The notes under the pieces: generated by a model
The model's input: only the letters and a program-made list of their open reading frames with translations
Database searches by the model: none
What the model was told of the DNA's origin: nothing
In this document: piece after piece, positions 52,613 through 62,282 of the stretch
Layout of the letters: each line of letters starts with the position of its first letter
Position numbering within the stretch: position 1 is the first letter of the stretch
From: CAYXDO01 sp964463485
Lineage (GTDB): Bacteria; Myxococcota; Kuafuiibacteriia; Kuafuiibacteriales; Kuafuiibacteriaceae
DNA length: 64,000 nucleotides
Direction: 5' to 3'
Assembly (NCBI GenBank): GCA_964463485.1
Contig: CAYXDO010000009.1
Span: 1-64,000, forward strand
Translations under genes and position numbers: made by a program

Positions 52613-53563
52613 GTGTCGCGCCGTACGATGGTCATCGTCAACCCGAAGAGCGCCAATGGAGCCACGGGCCGTCATTGGCCGGAGCTTCGCGCCGCCCTCG
52701 ACCGCGTGCTCGAGCACTGGGACAACGAATTCACGTTATCGGCCATGGACGCGGCGCGCCTGTCTGCTCGCGCCGTGGACGACGGTTACGACATGATCGT
52801 GTCCGTCGGCGGCGACGGGACCAACAACGAGATCGTCAATGGGTTCTTCCGTGAGGACGGCACGCTGAAGCGCGCTGACTTGGTCCTCGGCCTCGTTCGA
52901 GCGGGCACCGGAGGTGACTTTGCCAGGATGCTCGGGCTCCCTTCGAACCTACCGAAGGCCGTCGCTCACCTCGCGGGGGACGCCACTCGGTCGTGTGACC
53001 TGGGGTTGATCGAAGTGACCCGCCCCGACGGTTCCACTCACCGCCGCGCGTTCATCAACGAGATCAGCTTCGGCGTCTCTGGCGTGATCGTGGACCGCGT
53101 GAACAAGACCTCCAAAGCGCTCGGGGGCGGCACTTCGTTCTTCGTGGGTCTGGTTCGGGGTTTGGCGGCGTATCGCCCGCTGCCGATGGCCATCGAAGTC
53201 GACGGGGCGCTGCTCTACGAAGGGCCGGTGATCGCAGGCGTGGTCGCGAACGGGCAATACTTCGGCGGAGGCATGCGTATCGCCAAGGACGCCCGACTCG
53301 ACGACGGGCTGTTCGACGTCTTGGTGGTGACCCGCGTCGGCCCGAAGGAGCTCGCGTCGATCGCCGACCTGTACTCTGGCAACCTCGTGAAGTGGTCGAC
53401 GGTCAGATCGGCGCGGGGCAAGAGCGTCGAGGCCCGTCCGCTGCCTGGTCCTTCGTCGGGTAGCCGAGAGCCTGTGTTGTTGGACGTGGACGGTGAGCAA
53501 CCTGGCCGGCTCCCGGCGAGCGTCAGGATCGTACCCGGCGCGGTTCGTATCAAGGTCGCTTGA
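52613..53563 (+). CDS. Diacylglycerol/lipid kinase family protein
   Basis: A 316-residue lipid kinase of the DagK/YegS type. Motifs: VIVNPKSANG (nucleotide loop), VSVGGDGTNNEIVNG (catalytic GGDGT) and LVRAGTGGDFARMLGLP. The C-terminal beta-sandwich carries DDGLFDVLVV and an LPAS-type end. I start at GTG 52613; an ATG five codons later at 52628 is possible. The substrate could be diacylglycerol or another lipid. Confidence 0.9.
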   Translation: MSRRTMVIVNPKSANGATGRHWPELRAALDRVLEHWDNEFTLSAMDAARLSARAVDDGYDMIVSVGGDGTNNEIVNGFFREDGTLKRADLVLGLVRAGTGGDFARMLGLPSNLPKAVAHLAGDATRSCDLGLIEVTRPDGSTHRRAFINEISFGVSGVIVDRVNKTSKALGGGTSFFVGLVRGLAAYRPLPMAIEVDGALLYEGPVIAGVVANGQYFGGGMRIAKDARLDDGLFDVLVVTRVGPKELASIADLYSGNLVKWSTVRSARGKSVEARPLPGPSSGSREPVLLDVDGEQPGRLPASVRIVPGAVRIKVA

Positions 53564-53595
53564 TTGTCGCACTCAGTCTCGGCGCTCGTATCGAC

Positions 53596-54885
53596 TCATC
53601 TGACTTTGAGTCCAGGCGCTACGCGGACTCGGGTCAAAGACGAGGTCTCTTGGTATTTCGAGGTAAAATACGCGACCCTCTCGGTCGCGTCGTACCAACC
53701 CCCGCGCAGCGCGCGAACCGCGTCCCCTGACTCTCCAGCACACCACGTCCCGTCTTGCCAGAACGCCGCGGCTCCGATCTCACCGGCGACGAGATAGACG
53801 CGGGGCTCGATCGCCACGGCCTGCGGGTGGGCGACGAACGGGCGAGTCTGGCCGAGCGACTGCCAGGTCCCGTCGGCTTCGCGCAGAAAAGAGTCGCCGT
53901 GATTTACCACCAGAATCACGGTCTCGCCGTCGCTGGCCACTGTCTCGAGCGCTCCGTCGGAGCCGACCTCTCGCTTCCAGGAGCTACCCGCGAAAGAGTA
54001 GAGGGTTCGATCCCTGCCTCCGAGGAAGACCAGATCCTTACGAATGGTCCGGAAGGCGGCGGCGTCCACCTCGGGAGCGGGAAAGGTTCGCGTGACGGTC
54101 GACCCAGCGGTCAATTCGACCAAGACCAACTCTTGCGAGTCGGTTGCCAGGGCGTACGCCGCGCCATCCAGGCCCACCGACAGCTCGAGGAAGATGAGGT
54201 CGACGTGGGTTCGAGCGCGAACGTCCCCGGACCGGCTGAGTTGAAAGTAATCACCGCCTGGAGAGACACCGAAGACCGTGTCGGCGCCGTCCCAGCCAAG
54301 CCCGGAAAGATCCAAAGTTCCCAACCCATCCACCTGCCAAGGGGTGAGTTGGCCGTCGGCGAGTCTAGCGAATTGCCCAGAAGCTCCGGCGAGCCAAGCT
54401 TCGCCAGCTCCGAAATAGACGAAGTGATGAAGCTCGTCCGAGCCGGTCCACTCGAAGACCTGCAGATCATGAAGCTTGGGGCAGACGTCGGGACAGCCGA
54501 TAGCTGTGAGCGAGGGCGCGACGGACTCGGGCGCTGCGGTCAATTCGACCGCGGACGTCTCATTCAGAGTTTCTGATTTCCACACTGCCTCGGGCGGCCC
54601 GACTGGGGTCCCTGCACCTCCGACTTCGACGCCTCCGCAGGTACCGGGTACCGGCGCCGCTCCTGAGTAAGCCATGGCGAGCATCGAGACGCCGGGGTCC
54701 GGAGCTTCCAGCCGAGTCAGGACCGATTGGTCTGGAGCAAACAGCATCGGCGTGCCGACGGTTTCCCCGCGCGCGTCTCGAAAGAGAACGACAGCAGCCT
54801 GATCGCTCTTCCAGGGAGCTTCGATCGAGACCCGAGGCGCGCCGCAGGCGGCAAGTCCCAGCCAGAGGGCGGTCGCACGAGGCAT
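53596..54885 (-). CDS. Putative lipoprotein, unknown family
   Basis: 429 codons from the ATG at 54885. The signal peptide MPRATALWLGLAACGAP ends in an LAAC lipobox. The rest has repeated beta-rich units (FGVSPGGDYFQLSRSG, TVASDGETVILVVNHG) suggestive of a beta-propeller. The family is unknown. It is divergent from a similar-looking lipoprotein gene (54951). The longer frame upstream is not needed. Confidence 0.7.
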   Translation of the reverse strand: MPRATALWLGLAACGAPRVSIEAPWKSDQAAVVLFRDARGETVGTPMLFAPDQSVLTRLEAPDPGVSMLAMAYSGAAPVPGTCGGVEVGGAGTPVGPPEAVWKSETLNETSAVELTAAPESVAPSLTAIGCPDVCPKLHDLQVFEWTGSDELHHFVYFGAGEAWLAGASGQFARLADGQLTPWQVDGLGTLDLSGLGWDGADTVFGVSPGGDYFQLSRSGDVRARTHVDLIFLELSVGLDGAAYALATDSQELVLVELTAGSTVTRTFPAPEVDAAAFRTIRKDLVFLGGRDRTLYSFAGSSWKREVGSDGALETVASDGETVILVVNHGDSFLREADGTWQSLGQTRPFVAHPQAVAIEPRVYLVAGEIGAAAFWQDGTWCAGESGDAVRALRGGWYDATERVAYFTSKYQETSSLTRVRVAPGLKVR

Positions 54886-54950
54886 CTGCCCATCGTACCT
54901 GACTCGAGGAGACGAGGCCCCCGAATCCTCGAGGTTGCGCGAGCTTCGCC

Positions 54951-56501
54951 GTGGCACTAGGCTGCGTCGTGCGCTCATGGCCGGTCGCGTGCGCCGCGCT
55001 GGCGTTCTCCTGCGGACCGGCCAGTCTTTCCTTTCCCACGCTGCCTGATGTTCCGCTGGGCTTCTTCCTGCTGCGCTCCGCAGGGACCTTGGTTCCCTCG
55101 GCGCCCTTCGCCATCAAAGATGGGCAACCCTTTCCAGACCCGCCTCCCGTGTTCGGAGACGACTCGACACCGTTCTTCTTGGGCGTCCCAGCGAGCGTGC
55201 TGCGGGCCGCCAGCCCCCTCATCGACCTGCGGCGCGTGTCAGAGGCCACGATGACTTCGGCCGAGCGGACCGTCGACTGTCCAGACGGAGTGCTCGAGCG
55301 AGGCTTGATCACCGTTGCCATCCCAGAGGGATCCGTCGTCATGGACGCCAAGGGCGCGCTCGTGAGTCCCGCGGCGCTGCCAGAGCTTGGACAACTCGCC
55401 CTCTCCGCACCGGCCGACGAGAGCCGATGCGATGGGTTGGTGCCTCCGCTTCGGTCGTTCAGCGGGCAACCAAACCCGCTCGTCGGCCCGGGCTTGACGA
55501 GTGGCGGCGGCACCGCAGCCAAAGAGGTGATATTGCTGGAGGACGGTCGATTGGTGGTCGTGAGCGGCAGGGCCGCGCTGATTTTCGAGGCCGACGGTTC
55601 GCTCCCCCGCGACCCGCGCCACATTTTGCCGCTCCCGGGCCTCAGCGAGGATCGCGGCGAGGGTGAGCACAGCGATCTGCGACCGATCGACGGCGGCTTC
55701 GAGCTCGTGGTGCTCGTCTCGACCAAGCTCGACGACTCGGCCCTTGTCCGAGTCAGGATCGACGCGAGTGGGTTCGTCGAGACGACGGAGACGGTTCATC
55801 TCGAAACTCCGATGAACGATGTCGCAGTCAACGGCGATGGGTTGGCCGCCGCCGTAGGCTCGATCAGCGTCGCTACTCACCGCGCCGGCGAAGCGCCGTC
55901 GTCACGTGCCGTCCCGAATGGATTTCTGCGGATCTCTGCTTTTGCCGACGGTCATTTCGTCGCCGCCCAAGGAATTCGGGCCCAGCTTCGATTGGGAGAT
56001 CCCACGTCTGCAGTCATGTGGACGGAGCAAGTCATCGTCCCGACGGCCTCCAACGAGGGCAATGGCGGCATTCACGGCCTGGCTCTGCGGCGGGCGCTCG
56101 ATACCGAGGAGGTTTGGTCGATAGACGAAGGCAATCGCGTTCATCGGCTCCGAGCGGGCGAGTGGTCGAGCTACGGGACGCTGCAACTCTCGTCGTCGAG
56201 CACGCGTTGGGGCGCGCTCAGCGATGAGTGCGGCCTGTATCGGATGGCGGCCCACCCCATCGAGCTCTCTGCCGAGCCCGGCGAAGATGGCCTGCTTTTC
56301 GTGTCGTACAACAACCTCGCCACGCTCGTCGCCTTTCGGCCCGAAGATCGGTGTGCGGCGGCGGTCGAGCATGCCGAGTTGCTCGACGGCGCCTATCTGG
56401 CGCGCGCCTTCGAGCTGTTCACTCACTCGATTCAGGGCGGTCGGCTCGTGGTCGGATCGGCCTCCGGGCATGTGTGGGAGACCGACCTCGATTCGAGGTG
56501 A
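54951..56501 (+). CDS. Putative lipoprotein, unknown family
   Basis: A 516-residue protein with a signal sequence ending LAFSC. It has the same style as its divergent neighbour and as the protein at 36803: beta-rich repeats, Ala/Val/Gly/Asp-rich. Starts at GTG 54951 or GTG 54969. About 65 bp separate the two divergent genes, enough for a shared promoter region. No conserved domain is recognised. Confidence 0.7.
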   Translation: MALGCVVRSWPVACAALAFSCGPASLSFPTLPDVPLGFFLLRSAGTLVPSAPFAIKDGQPFPDPPPVFGDDSTPFFLGVPASVLRAASPLIDLRRVSEATMTSAERTVDCPDGVLERGLITVAIPEGSVVMDAKGALVSPAALPELGQLALSAPADESRCDGLVPPLRSFSGQPNPLVGPGLTSGGGTAAKEVILLEDGRLVVVSGRAALIFEADGSLPRDPRHILPLPGLSEDRGEGEHSDLRPIDGGFELVVLVSTKLDDSALVRVRIDASGFVETTETVHLETPMNDVAVNGDGLAAAVGSISVATHRAGEAPSSRAVPNGFLRISAFADGHFVAAQGIRAQLRLGDPTSAVMWTEQVIVPTASNEGNGGIHGLALRRALDTEEVWSIDEGNRVHRLRAGEWSSYGTLQLSSSSTRWGALSDECGLYRMAAHPIELSAEPGEDGLLFVSYNNLATLVAFRPEDRCAAAVEHAELLDGAYLARAFELFTHSIQGGRLVVGSASGHVWETDLDSR

Positions 56502-56712
56502 ACCGTCCGGGATCCGGTGCAAAGAAAGAAAGCGAGCCCGCTCAGAACAGATCGGGCACGGGCAGGGCAAGGGCAGGGGCAAAGGCGAAAATACGCCCGG
56601 TAGAATTCCGGTGGTCGACGGTGCGACATGCTCACGGGCGAGTCGGTCGTGACGGGTCCGCAGCCCGAACGGATTGACCCGCCTTTTGGCTCACTCCTAG
56701 TATTCCCGAAAC

Positions 56713-59304
56713 TTGGCTGAAGCCGCGACCAAGTCCGGCGACCCGAGTGGGGGCGTCCGGGCGGCGATCTCGCCGCACGTCATCGCGAACCTTCCCGCGT
56801 TTCTTCGAGAGCGCTTCGAGACGCGTTCGAGGATTGGGGGCGAGCGCCTCTCCATCGGGCGCTACGTCGTCGTGGGAGAGCTCGGTCGCGGTGGGATGGG
56901 CGTGGTCTACGACGCCTGGGATCCGCGGATCGAACGTCGCGTCGCGGTGAAGACGGTCGAGCCGGACCTCGTGCCCGACGACGGTGAGCGGGAGGAGGTG
57001 ATTCAGCGCTTCCTCCGCGAGATCAAGGTGGTTGGGCGGCTTCAGCACCCAGGGATCATCAAGATCTTCGACTACGGCGAGGAGCCCGAGCTGAAGCCGG
57101 GCGAGGAGCTGTACCGGCCGGGTCGCATCTTCTTCTACGTGATGGAGTATCTCGACGGTCGCCCGCTCGCGAAGGTCATGCGCGAGCGTGGCTCGATCCC
57201 GGACCTCGAGGCGGTGCGCATCGCGATGGACGTGGCCGAGGCGCTCGACGTGGCGCACGGGCTCGACATCATTCACCGCGACATCAAGCCCTCGAACATC
57301 TTCATCAAGGAGAACGGTCGCGCGGTGTTGTTGGACTTCGGCATCGCGAAGACGGCGCAGCCGGCGTTGACGCGAGCTGGACAGATCCTCGGGACGCCGA
57401 CCTATCTCGCGCCCGAGCGCTTGCGGGAGAAAGAGATCCCGGTCGACGGGCGCGCCGACATCTTCTCGCTCGGCGTGTTGCTCTACACGATGCTGGTAGG
57501 GGAGGCGCCGTTCGCCGGCGAGAACGTCTACGACTTGCTGGACAACATTCAGCGCACGGCCCACGCGCGGCTCTCGCGCTCGAGCCGCGGAGGCGTCGCG
57601 CTGTCGCAGGCCGTCGACAGGATGCTCGCGAAGAATCGCGAGGAGCGCTACGGCGACGCTCGCGAGGTCGTCGACGTCCTCATCGGGATCCGGCGGCTCC
57701 TCGAGGAGACGAACCCGGACGTATCCGACCTCGCGTCGCTCGTGCCGGTGCAAGACACGATGGGTGACGCGGCCACGGAGATCGAGTCCGCGAGCCAGCC
57801 CGTTCCGCTGCCCACACCTCAGATCGCGCGGCCTGTGACGAAGAGCCACGGGTCGATCGGAGAGACTCGGCCCGAGGTCACGCTCCAGCGAAACACCCGC
57901 CGCATTCCCGCGCCGGACATCGAGTCGCTCGAAGAAAAGAGCGCGCTCATCGCCCACGACCCCGCGGAGCTCGACGAGGTCGAGGAAGCGGATTTCGAGC
58001 TGATCGACACGACCTCCGGCTCGAGCCCGACGCCGGCTGGCACGCAGGAGCATCCGACGGACGGGCGGATGGTGATGCCGAAGGTGCCCGAGGGCGTGCG
58101 CCAGCCTGGTCGCTCGGACTTCCACGAGCGGCGCACGGAGCTCGCGAACGACTCGATGTTGTTGCACGACGAGGAGGAGTTCGGCGACGACGAGACGCTC
58201 GCCGAGCCCGAAGGGCCGCCGGTGCGCCCGACTCGTTTGGACGCCAACGAAGCGCGCACCATCGCGAAGAATCCGATCACCGTTCGCGCCGCGGCGTCGG
58301 AGCACAGCGAGCAGGTCACCGAGCTCGGGGAGGAGCGTCGTCCGACGCGGTCCAAAGCCACTCGCCTTCGCATCGAGGCTTCGTTGGTCGACGAGGAGGA
58401 CGTCGTCGTGAAGCCGGCGCCGCTCGCGGTGCTCAAGCCCGACGAGCTCCCGACGAACCCCGGGCAGGCACGACGCGGGCGCGCGGAGATCGTCAGGGTC
58501 GAGCCCTCGCGATCGGAGTCCGTGCGCGTGGAAGGGATCCGCGTGGAGCCGCGACCGGAGATCGACACGGACATGGTCAGGCCGCGGCCGGTCGAGTCTC
58601 GCCGCGAGGCGCCTCCGAAGAGCCGCGCGCGGGAGCCAACGCGGGACCGTGTCGAGATCCGCCCGCCCGAAGAGGATCCGTCGAAGAGCGCGGCCGTCGC
58701 GCGCCGCACGTTTGGCGTGCCAGCGCGGTCCGACCTGCCAGCGCCGCCGCCGCCGCGAAAGAGCATCGCGCCGCCGCCCTCGGACTACTCCGAGATCCGT
58801 GTCACCGGGTCGGATCTCAGCCCTGACGCGGCGGTCCTTCGGCGCAGGATCGCGTTCAGCATCGCCGCCGCGCTCGCCGCCGCCGCGGTCGGCGTCATGC
58901 TCGCGCGCTTCAACCCGAGCGCTCCTGCTCCGCTTCCCATCGAGGACCTCTCCGATCCGCCCGCCCCCGAGGTGCGCGCCGTCGCGACCGATCCCACGGA
59001 TCTGGTCGCGCCCCGCGCAGCCGAAGAGATCTTGATCGACGCGCAGAAGGCTTTCGATGAAGCCCGCTTCACCGAGGCCAACGCGCTGTTTGGTCGGGCC
59101 AACGAAGCGGCCAAACCCAAGAGCCGCGCGGAGGTCCAGGCGCTCCTGGGGCTCGCGCGCACCGCCGCAAAGCTCCAACAAAAGGCGAGCGCCAAGGACT
59201 GGTACTGGCGTGTCCTCGAGCTGTCGCCCACCGACGAAGAGAAGAGAGAGGCCCGCGCCTTCGTCGAGAGCGGCGGGGCCGAGCCTGAGCCAAAGTCGCC
59301 GTGA
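56713..59304 (+). CDS. Ser/Thr protein kinase with TM segment and TPR tail
   Basis: An 863-residue PknB-type kinase. The kinase domain (about 50-330) has GELGRGGMGVVYDA, Lys80 in RVAVKT, HRDIKPSN, DFGIAK and TPTYLAPER. A long charged, low-complexity linker follows, then a single membrane helix (about 714-735) and a short C-terminal TPR region (about 775-850). The start is TTG at 56713. The kinase should face the cytoplasm and the TPR the periplasm. It ends in a GTGA overlap with the ComEA-like gene. Targets unknown. Confidence 0.93.
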   Translation: MAEAATKSGDPSGGVRAAISPHVIANLPAFLRERFETRSRIGGERLSIGRYVVVGELGRGGMGVVYDAWDPRIERRVAVKTVEPDLVPDDGEREEVIQRFLREIKVVGRLQHPGIIKIFDYGEEPELKPGEELYRPGRIFFYVMEYLDGRPLAKVMRERGSIPDLEAVRIAMDVAEALDVAHGLDIIHRDIKPSNIFIKENGRAVLLDFGIAKTAQPALTRAGQILGTPTYLAPERLREKEIPVDGRADIFSLGVLLYTMLVGEAPFAGENVYDLLDNIQRTAHARLSRSSRGGVALSQAVDRMLAKNREERYGDAREVVDVLIGIRRLLEETNPDVSDLASLVPVQDTMGDAATEIESASQPVPLPTPQIARPVTKSHGSIGETRPEVTLQRNTRRIPAPDIESLEEKSALIAHDPAELDEVEEADFELIDTTSGSSPTPAGTQEHPTDGRMVMPKVPEGVRQPGRSDFHERRTELANDSMLLHDEEEFGDDETLAEPEGPPVRPTRLDANEARTIAKNPITVRAAASEHSEQVTELGEERRPTRSKATRLRIEASLVDEEDVVVKPAPLAVLKPDELPTNPGQARRGRAEIVRVEPSRSESVRVEGIRVEPRPEIDTDMVRPRPVESRREAPPKSRAREPTRDRVEIRPPEEDPSKSAAVARRTFGVPARSDLPAPPPPRKSIAPPPSDYSEIRVTGSDLSPDAAVLRRRIAFSIAAALAAAAVGVMLARFNPSAPAPLPIEDLSDPPAPEVRAVATDPTDLVAPRAAEEILIDAQKAFDEARFTEANALFGRANEAAKPKSRAEVQALLGLARTAAKLQQKASAKDWYWRVLELSPTDEEKREARAFVESGGAEPEPKSP

Positions 59305-59741
59305 TCGATCCGGCGCCGAACCGGGCGCGCCCTCGAACCCTACTCTCCCAGTCGACTGCGCGATCCGTTCGAGCGATCGCGCTCTGTGCCCCGCTCGTCT
59401 TCCTCCCCGCGCTGTTTCGCTCGGAGACCAAGTTGCCGGGGCCATCTCCGAGCTGCTCGACCGGAGCTTTCAGGGATGAAGCCGGCGCGGTCGTTTGTGA
59501 ACAAACCAAAACTCCTCTGACCGCAGCGGAGTCGCTGCTCTTCGGCGTCAAGCCCGACCTCAATCAGATGAACGCGGGCGAGCTGTCGCTCGTGCCCGGG
59601 ATCGGCGCGAAGCTCGCTCAGAGGATCGTCGAAGACCGCGAGCGCAACGGACCGTTTCGATCCGTCGAAGAAGTGGATCGGGTGAGAGGGATCGGGCCCG
59701 TCCTCACCCGACGCTTGAGCGAATATGTCCGAGTGCGTTGA
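59301..59741 (+). CDS. ComEA-like helix-hairpin-helix protein
   Basis: A 146-residue protein with an N-terminal hydrophobic segment (about 24-40) and a C-terminal HhH pair (PGIGAKLAQRIVEDRERNG, VRGIGPVLTRRLSEYV), as in ComEA, the DNA receptor for uptake. The linker between is short. Start GTG overlaps the kinase stop (GTGA). Other competence genes are not in view, so DNA uptake is only a possibility; a DNA-binding membrane protein is safe. Confidence 0.83.
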   Translation: MIDPAPNRARPRTLLSQSTARSVRAIALCAPLVFLPALFRSETKLPGPSPSCSTGAFRDEAGAVVCEQTKTPLTAAESLLFGVKPDLNQMNAGELSLVPGIGAKLAQRIVEDRERNGPFRSVEEVDRVRGIGPVLTRRLSEYVRVR

Positions 59742-59800
59742 ACGGTCCGCGGCCTGGTCCGCGCCTCGTACAGGTCCCCGCAGGTCCGTGACCACGGCAG

Positions 59801-59902
59801 AAACCACAGAGGACACAGAGCCGAAGCCCACAGAGCACACAGATGATGAAATGAGAAATCCTCTGTGTCCTCCGTGTCTTCTCTCCGCGTCCTCTGTGGT
59901 TT
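59801..59902. repeat. Inverted-repeat element of about 100 bp
   Basis: The left end AAACCACAGAGGACACAGAG (59801-59820) pairs with the right end (59883-59902) at 18 of 20 positions; the middle also has CTCTGTGTCC at 59861-59870. The repeat belongs to a type of CACAGAGGACACAGAGG elements that I have seen in many unrelated genomes (from memory). It sits between comEA and the helicase gene, with both genes ending toward it. Confidence 0.8.
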
Positions 59903-59934
59903 CAGCATGATCACGAGCTGCTGAGGACGTGTAC

Positions 59935-61728
59935 TTAGTCCGCCAAGGCGATTCGATCGACGAGCTCTCCTCTCCCCTCGAGCTCCAAGAAGAACTTCGA
60001 AGGCGCCTGCCGTAGCCCCGAGATCGCCAGGTACCGACGCGCTCTCGTGAGCGCCACGTAGAAGAGCCGACGCTCCTCGGACAGCTCGGACGAGTACGAG
60101 CTCGGGAACGAACGGTCCGACAGCCCAGCGACGAACACTGCGTCCCACTCGAGCCCTTTGGCTTGATGGATCGTCGACAGCGTCAGCGCGCGCGCGGCTT
60201 CTTCGCGATCCGCCCCGAGCGCCAGGAGGTCGTCGATGAGCTGATCGAGCGGCTGGTCGATCGGCGTCGACTGCGCGAGCGAATCCAAATCGGCTCTGGC
60301 GCTCTCGTCCGTTTCGGCCTCGGCCAACGCCGCGAGCACCCCGGGCGCTCCGGCCCGATCGGCGAGCTCCGCGAAATCCGAGAGCTTGGCGAACGCGCGA
60401 TCGACGGCCTCGCGCGCTCGAGGCTTTCCGAGCGACTGACCGGTGGCCACGAGGATCGCCTCGTCGAGGGTCTGCTTGCCGACGCCCCGCATGGCAGCGA
60501 GGACCTTGCGCCAGGCCGACGCGTCGTCGGGGCGACAGAGCAGTCGCAGCCAAGCGAGCGCCGCGCGCACGTGGGCGCGCTCGAAGAAGCCGACGCTCCC
60601 GCGCACTTCGAACGGCACCTGGGCTCGCGCGAGCTCGAGCTCGATCGGAGTGGACTGACGATTGGCGCGGTAGAGGACGGCCTGAGACGAGAACGGGACG
60701 CCGAGTCGCGCGAGCTCCTTGGACCGAGCCGCGATGAACCGTGCCTCCTGCTCGGGAGAATCGCAGCCGACCAACATCGGCCTCGGACCCTTGGGCGCCA
60801 AGCTCACGAGCTTGCGCGGGATCACCGAGCGATCGAGGTCCAGAGCCGACGCGGCGACCGCGAGAATTTCGGGCGATGGCCGGTGGGTCTCCTCCAGCAC
60901 GACGAGCTCGGTCGACGGGTGATCTTTGAACTCGCGAAGTGCGTTCTCCTTCGCACCGCGAAATCCGTAGATCGACTGGGCGTCGTCTCCGACCACCGTG
61001 AGGTCGCCGCGACGACCGAGCGACTCGGCGATCGCCGCTTCGAGCGCGCTCACGTCTTGAAATTCGTCGACCAACACGTGGCGGATCGACGAGCGCAGGG
61101 CCTCGCTCGCTGGCCCCGTGAGCAGCGTGTGGAGCCCGACCAACAGGTCGTCGAAATCGAGCGCGGCGAGCGTCCGCTTCTTGTCCGCGTAGGCGATGAG
61201 GGCGGGCTCGAAGGCGGCGGGATCGGCGTCGACGTTGCGTTCGTGGAGCGCTCGTTCGATCGCGTCGGCGTCGAAGTGCACGCCGAAGACGGAGGCCGCC
61301 GGGTGAGATCGCAACGTCAGCAACGAGGTGATCTCGACGAACGTAGACGGCGCGCAGGGAAGGCTCAGCGAAGAGAGCAGCTCGAGCTGATCCCGGCGAT
61401 CCAAGAGCGAGAAGCTCGGCGGAGCTCCTGCTGTGCGGGCGTGTTCGCGCAGCCATCGAAGCGCCAGCCCATGGAACGTGCCCGCGCGAACGCCGATCGC
61501 ACGCTGGCCGATGTGCGTAGCGAGCCTGCGAACGAGCTCGCGCGCGGCGCGCTGGGTGAAGGTGAGCGCGACGATCGATCCAGGATCCGCGCCCGCCTCG
61601 AGGAGAAAGGCGATCCGCGCGGTGAGGGTGAGCGTCTTGCCCGTGCCCGGTCCGGCCAGGATCACGAGCCGTCGGGCTTCGGCGCGAGCGGCAGCGCTCT
61701 GAGACCTCGAGAGCGGCGGGAGGCTCAC
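59935..61728 (-). CDS. UvrD/PcrA-type superfamily 1 DNA helicase
   Basis: A 597-residue SF1 helicase. Motifs: GPGTGKT (Walker A), TFTQRAARELVRRL (motif Ia), LVDEFQDVS (motif II), VVGDDAQSIYGFRGA (motif III), HQAKGLEWDAVFV and a C-terminal VALTRARRYLAI. It is shorter than UvrD (720 in E. coli), lacking the C-terminal tail. Start GTG 61728. A small gene precedes it by 10 bp and may be co-translated. Repair or replication role, exact branch not resolved. Confidence 0.92.
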   Translation of the reverse strand: MSLPPLSRSQSAAARAEARRLVILAGPGTGKTLTLTARIAFLLEAGADPGSIVALTFTQRAARELVRRLATHIGQRAIGVRAGTFHGLALRWLREHARTAGAPPSFSLLDRRDQLELLSSLSLPCAPSTFVEITSLLTLRSHPAASVFGVHFDADAIERALHERNVDADPAAFEPALIAYADKKRTLAALDFDDLLVGLHTLLTGPASEALRSSIRHVLVDEFQDVSALEAAIAESLGRRGDLTVVGDDAQSIYGFRGAKENALREFKDHPSTELVVLEETHRPSPEILAVAASALDLDRSVIPRKLVSLAPKGPRPMLVGCDSPEQEARFIAARSKELARLGVPFSSQAVLYRANRQSTPIELELARAQVPFEVRGSVGFFERAHVRAALAWLRLLCRPDDASAWRKVLAAMRGVGKQTLDEAILVATGQSLGKPRAREAVDRAFAKLSDFAELADRAGAPGVLAALAEAETDESARADLDSLAQSTPIDQPLDQLIDDLLALGADREEAARALTLSTIHQAKGLEWDAVFVAGLSDRSFPSSYSSELSEERRLFYVALTRARRYLAISGLRQAPSKFFLELEGRGELVDRIALAD

Positions 61729-61738
61729 CAGAGAGGGC

Positions 61739-61957
61739 TCAGCCGCCTTTGATGGTCTCTTGGATCGCCTTGTAGATGGACTTGAACGCTTCGGCGACCT
61801 TGGCGGGGTTCTTCTCGCTGGCGACGTGGACCATGGCCGCCGTGATTTCGGCGGTGGCTTCGATGACGGTCTTCATCACCTCGATCTGGGCTTGTGAAGG
61901 AGGAGGGCCTGCCGGAACGGGGGGGCCTCCGGGACGTTTGTCGATGGGGCGCGTCAT
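61739..61957 (-). CDS. Small hypothetical protein
   Basis: A 72-residue protein with a Pro-rich N-terminus (RPGGPPVPAGPPPSQAQIE) and an alpha-helical rest (EVMKTVIEATAEITAAMV). I do not recognise it. It lies 10 bp before the helicase gene on the same strand. Confidence 0.6.
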   Translation of the reverse strand: MTRPIDKRPGGPPVPAGPPPSQAQIEVMKTVIEATAEITAAMVHVASEKNPAKVAEAFKSIYKAIQETIKGG

Positions 61958-62063
61958 AGCGGGCCGACGCTAGCACCGCTCGTGGGTTGGGAGGAGCCGC
62001 ATCGAGAGAATCGCGCGTGTCGTGGTGCCCGAAAACGCCCTGGTGAGCGAACGGAGCATGGAT

Positions 62064-62136
62064 TGGAGAAGAAGGGGTTCGAACCCTCGGCCTCCGCATT
62101 GCGAACGCGGCGCTCTCCCGACTGAGCTACTTCCCC
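62064..62136 (-). tRNA. tRNA-Ala (anticodon CGC)
   Basis: Cloverleaf with acceptor GGGGAAG/CTTCTCC, including the G3-U70 wobble pair that defines alanine identity, and loop TTCGCAA (anticodon CGC). Reads GCG. CCA not encoded. Confidence 0.96.
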
Positions 62137-62282
62137 GGGCGCGGTCTGGTTACGAGAACGAGGCTCGCTCGGCAAGGAAATTCTGCGAAAGGCCCTTGAA
62201 GTCGGGCTTCGCCGCGAAAAAGCCGCAGACCCGGGCGGGACTTTTGACCTTGCCCCCGGCCGGATGCTACCAGTTCGTCCGC

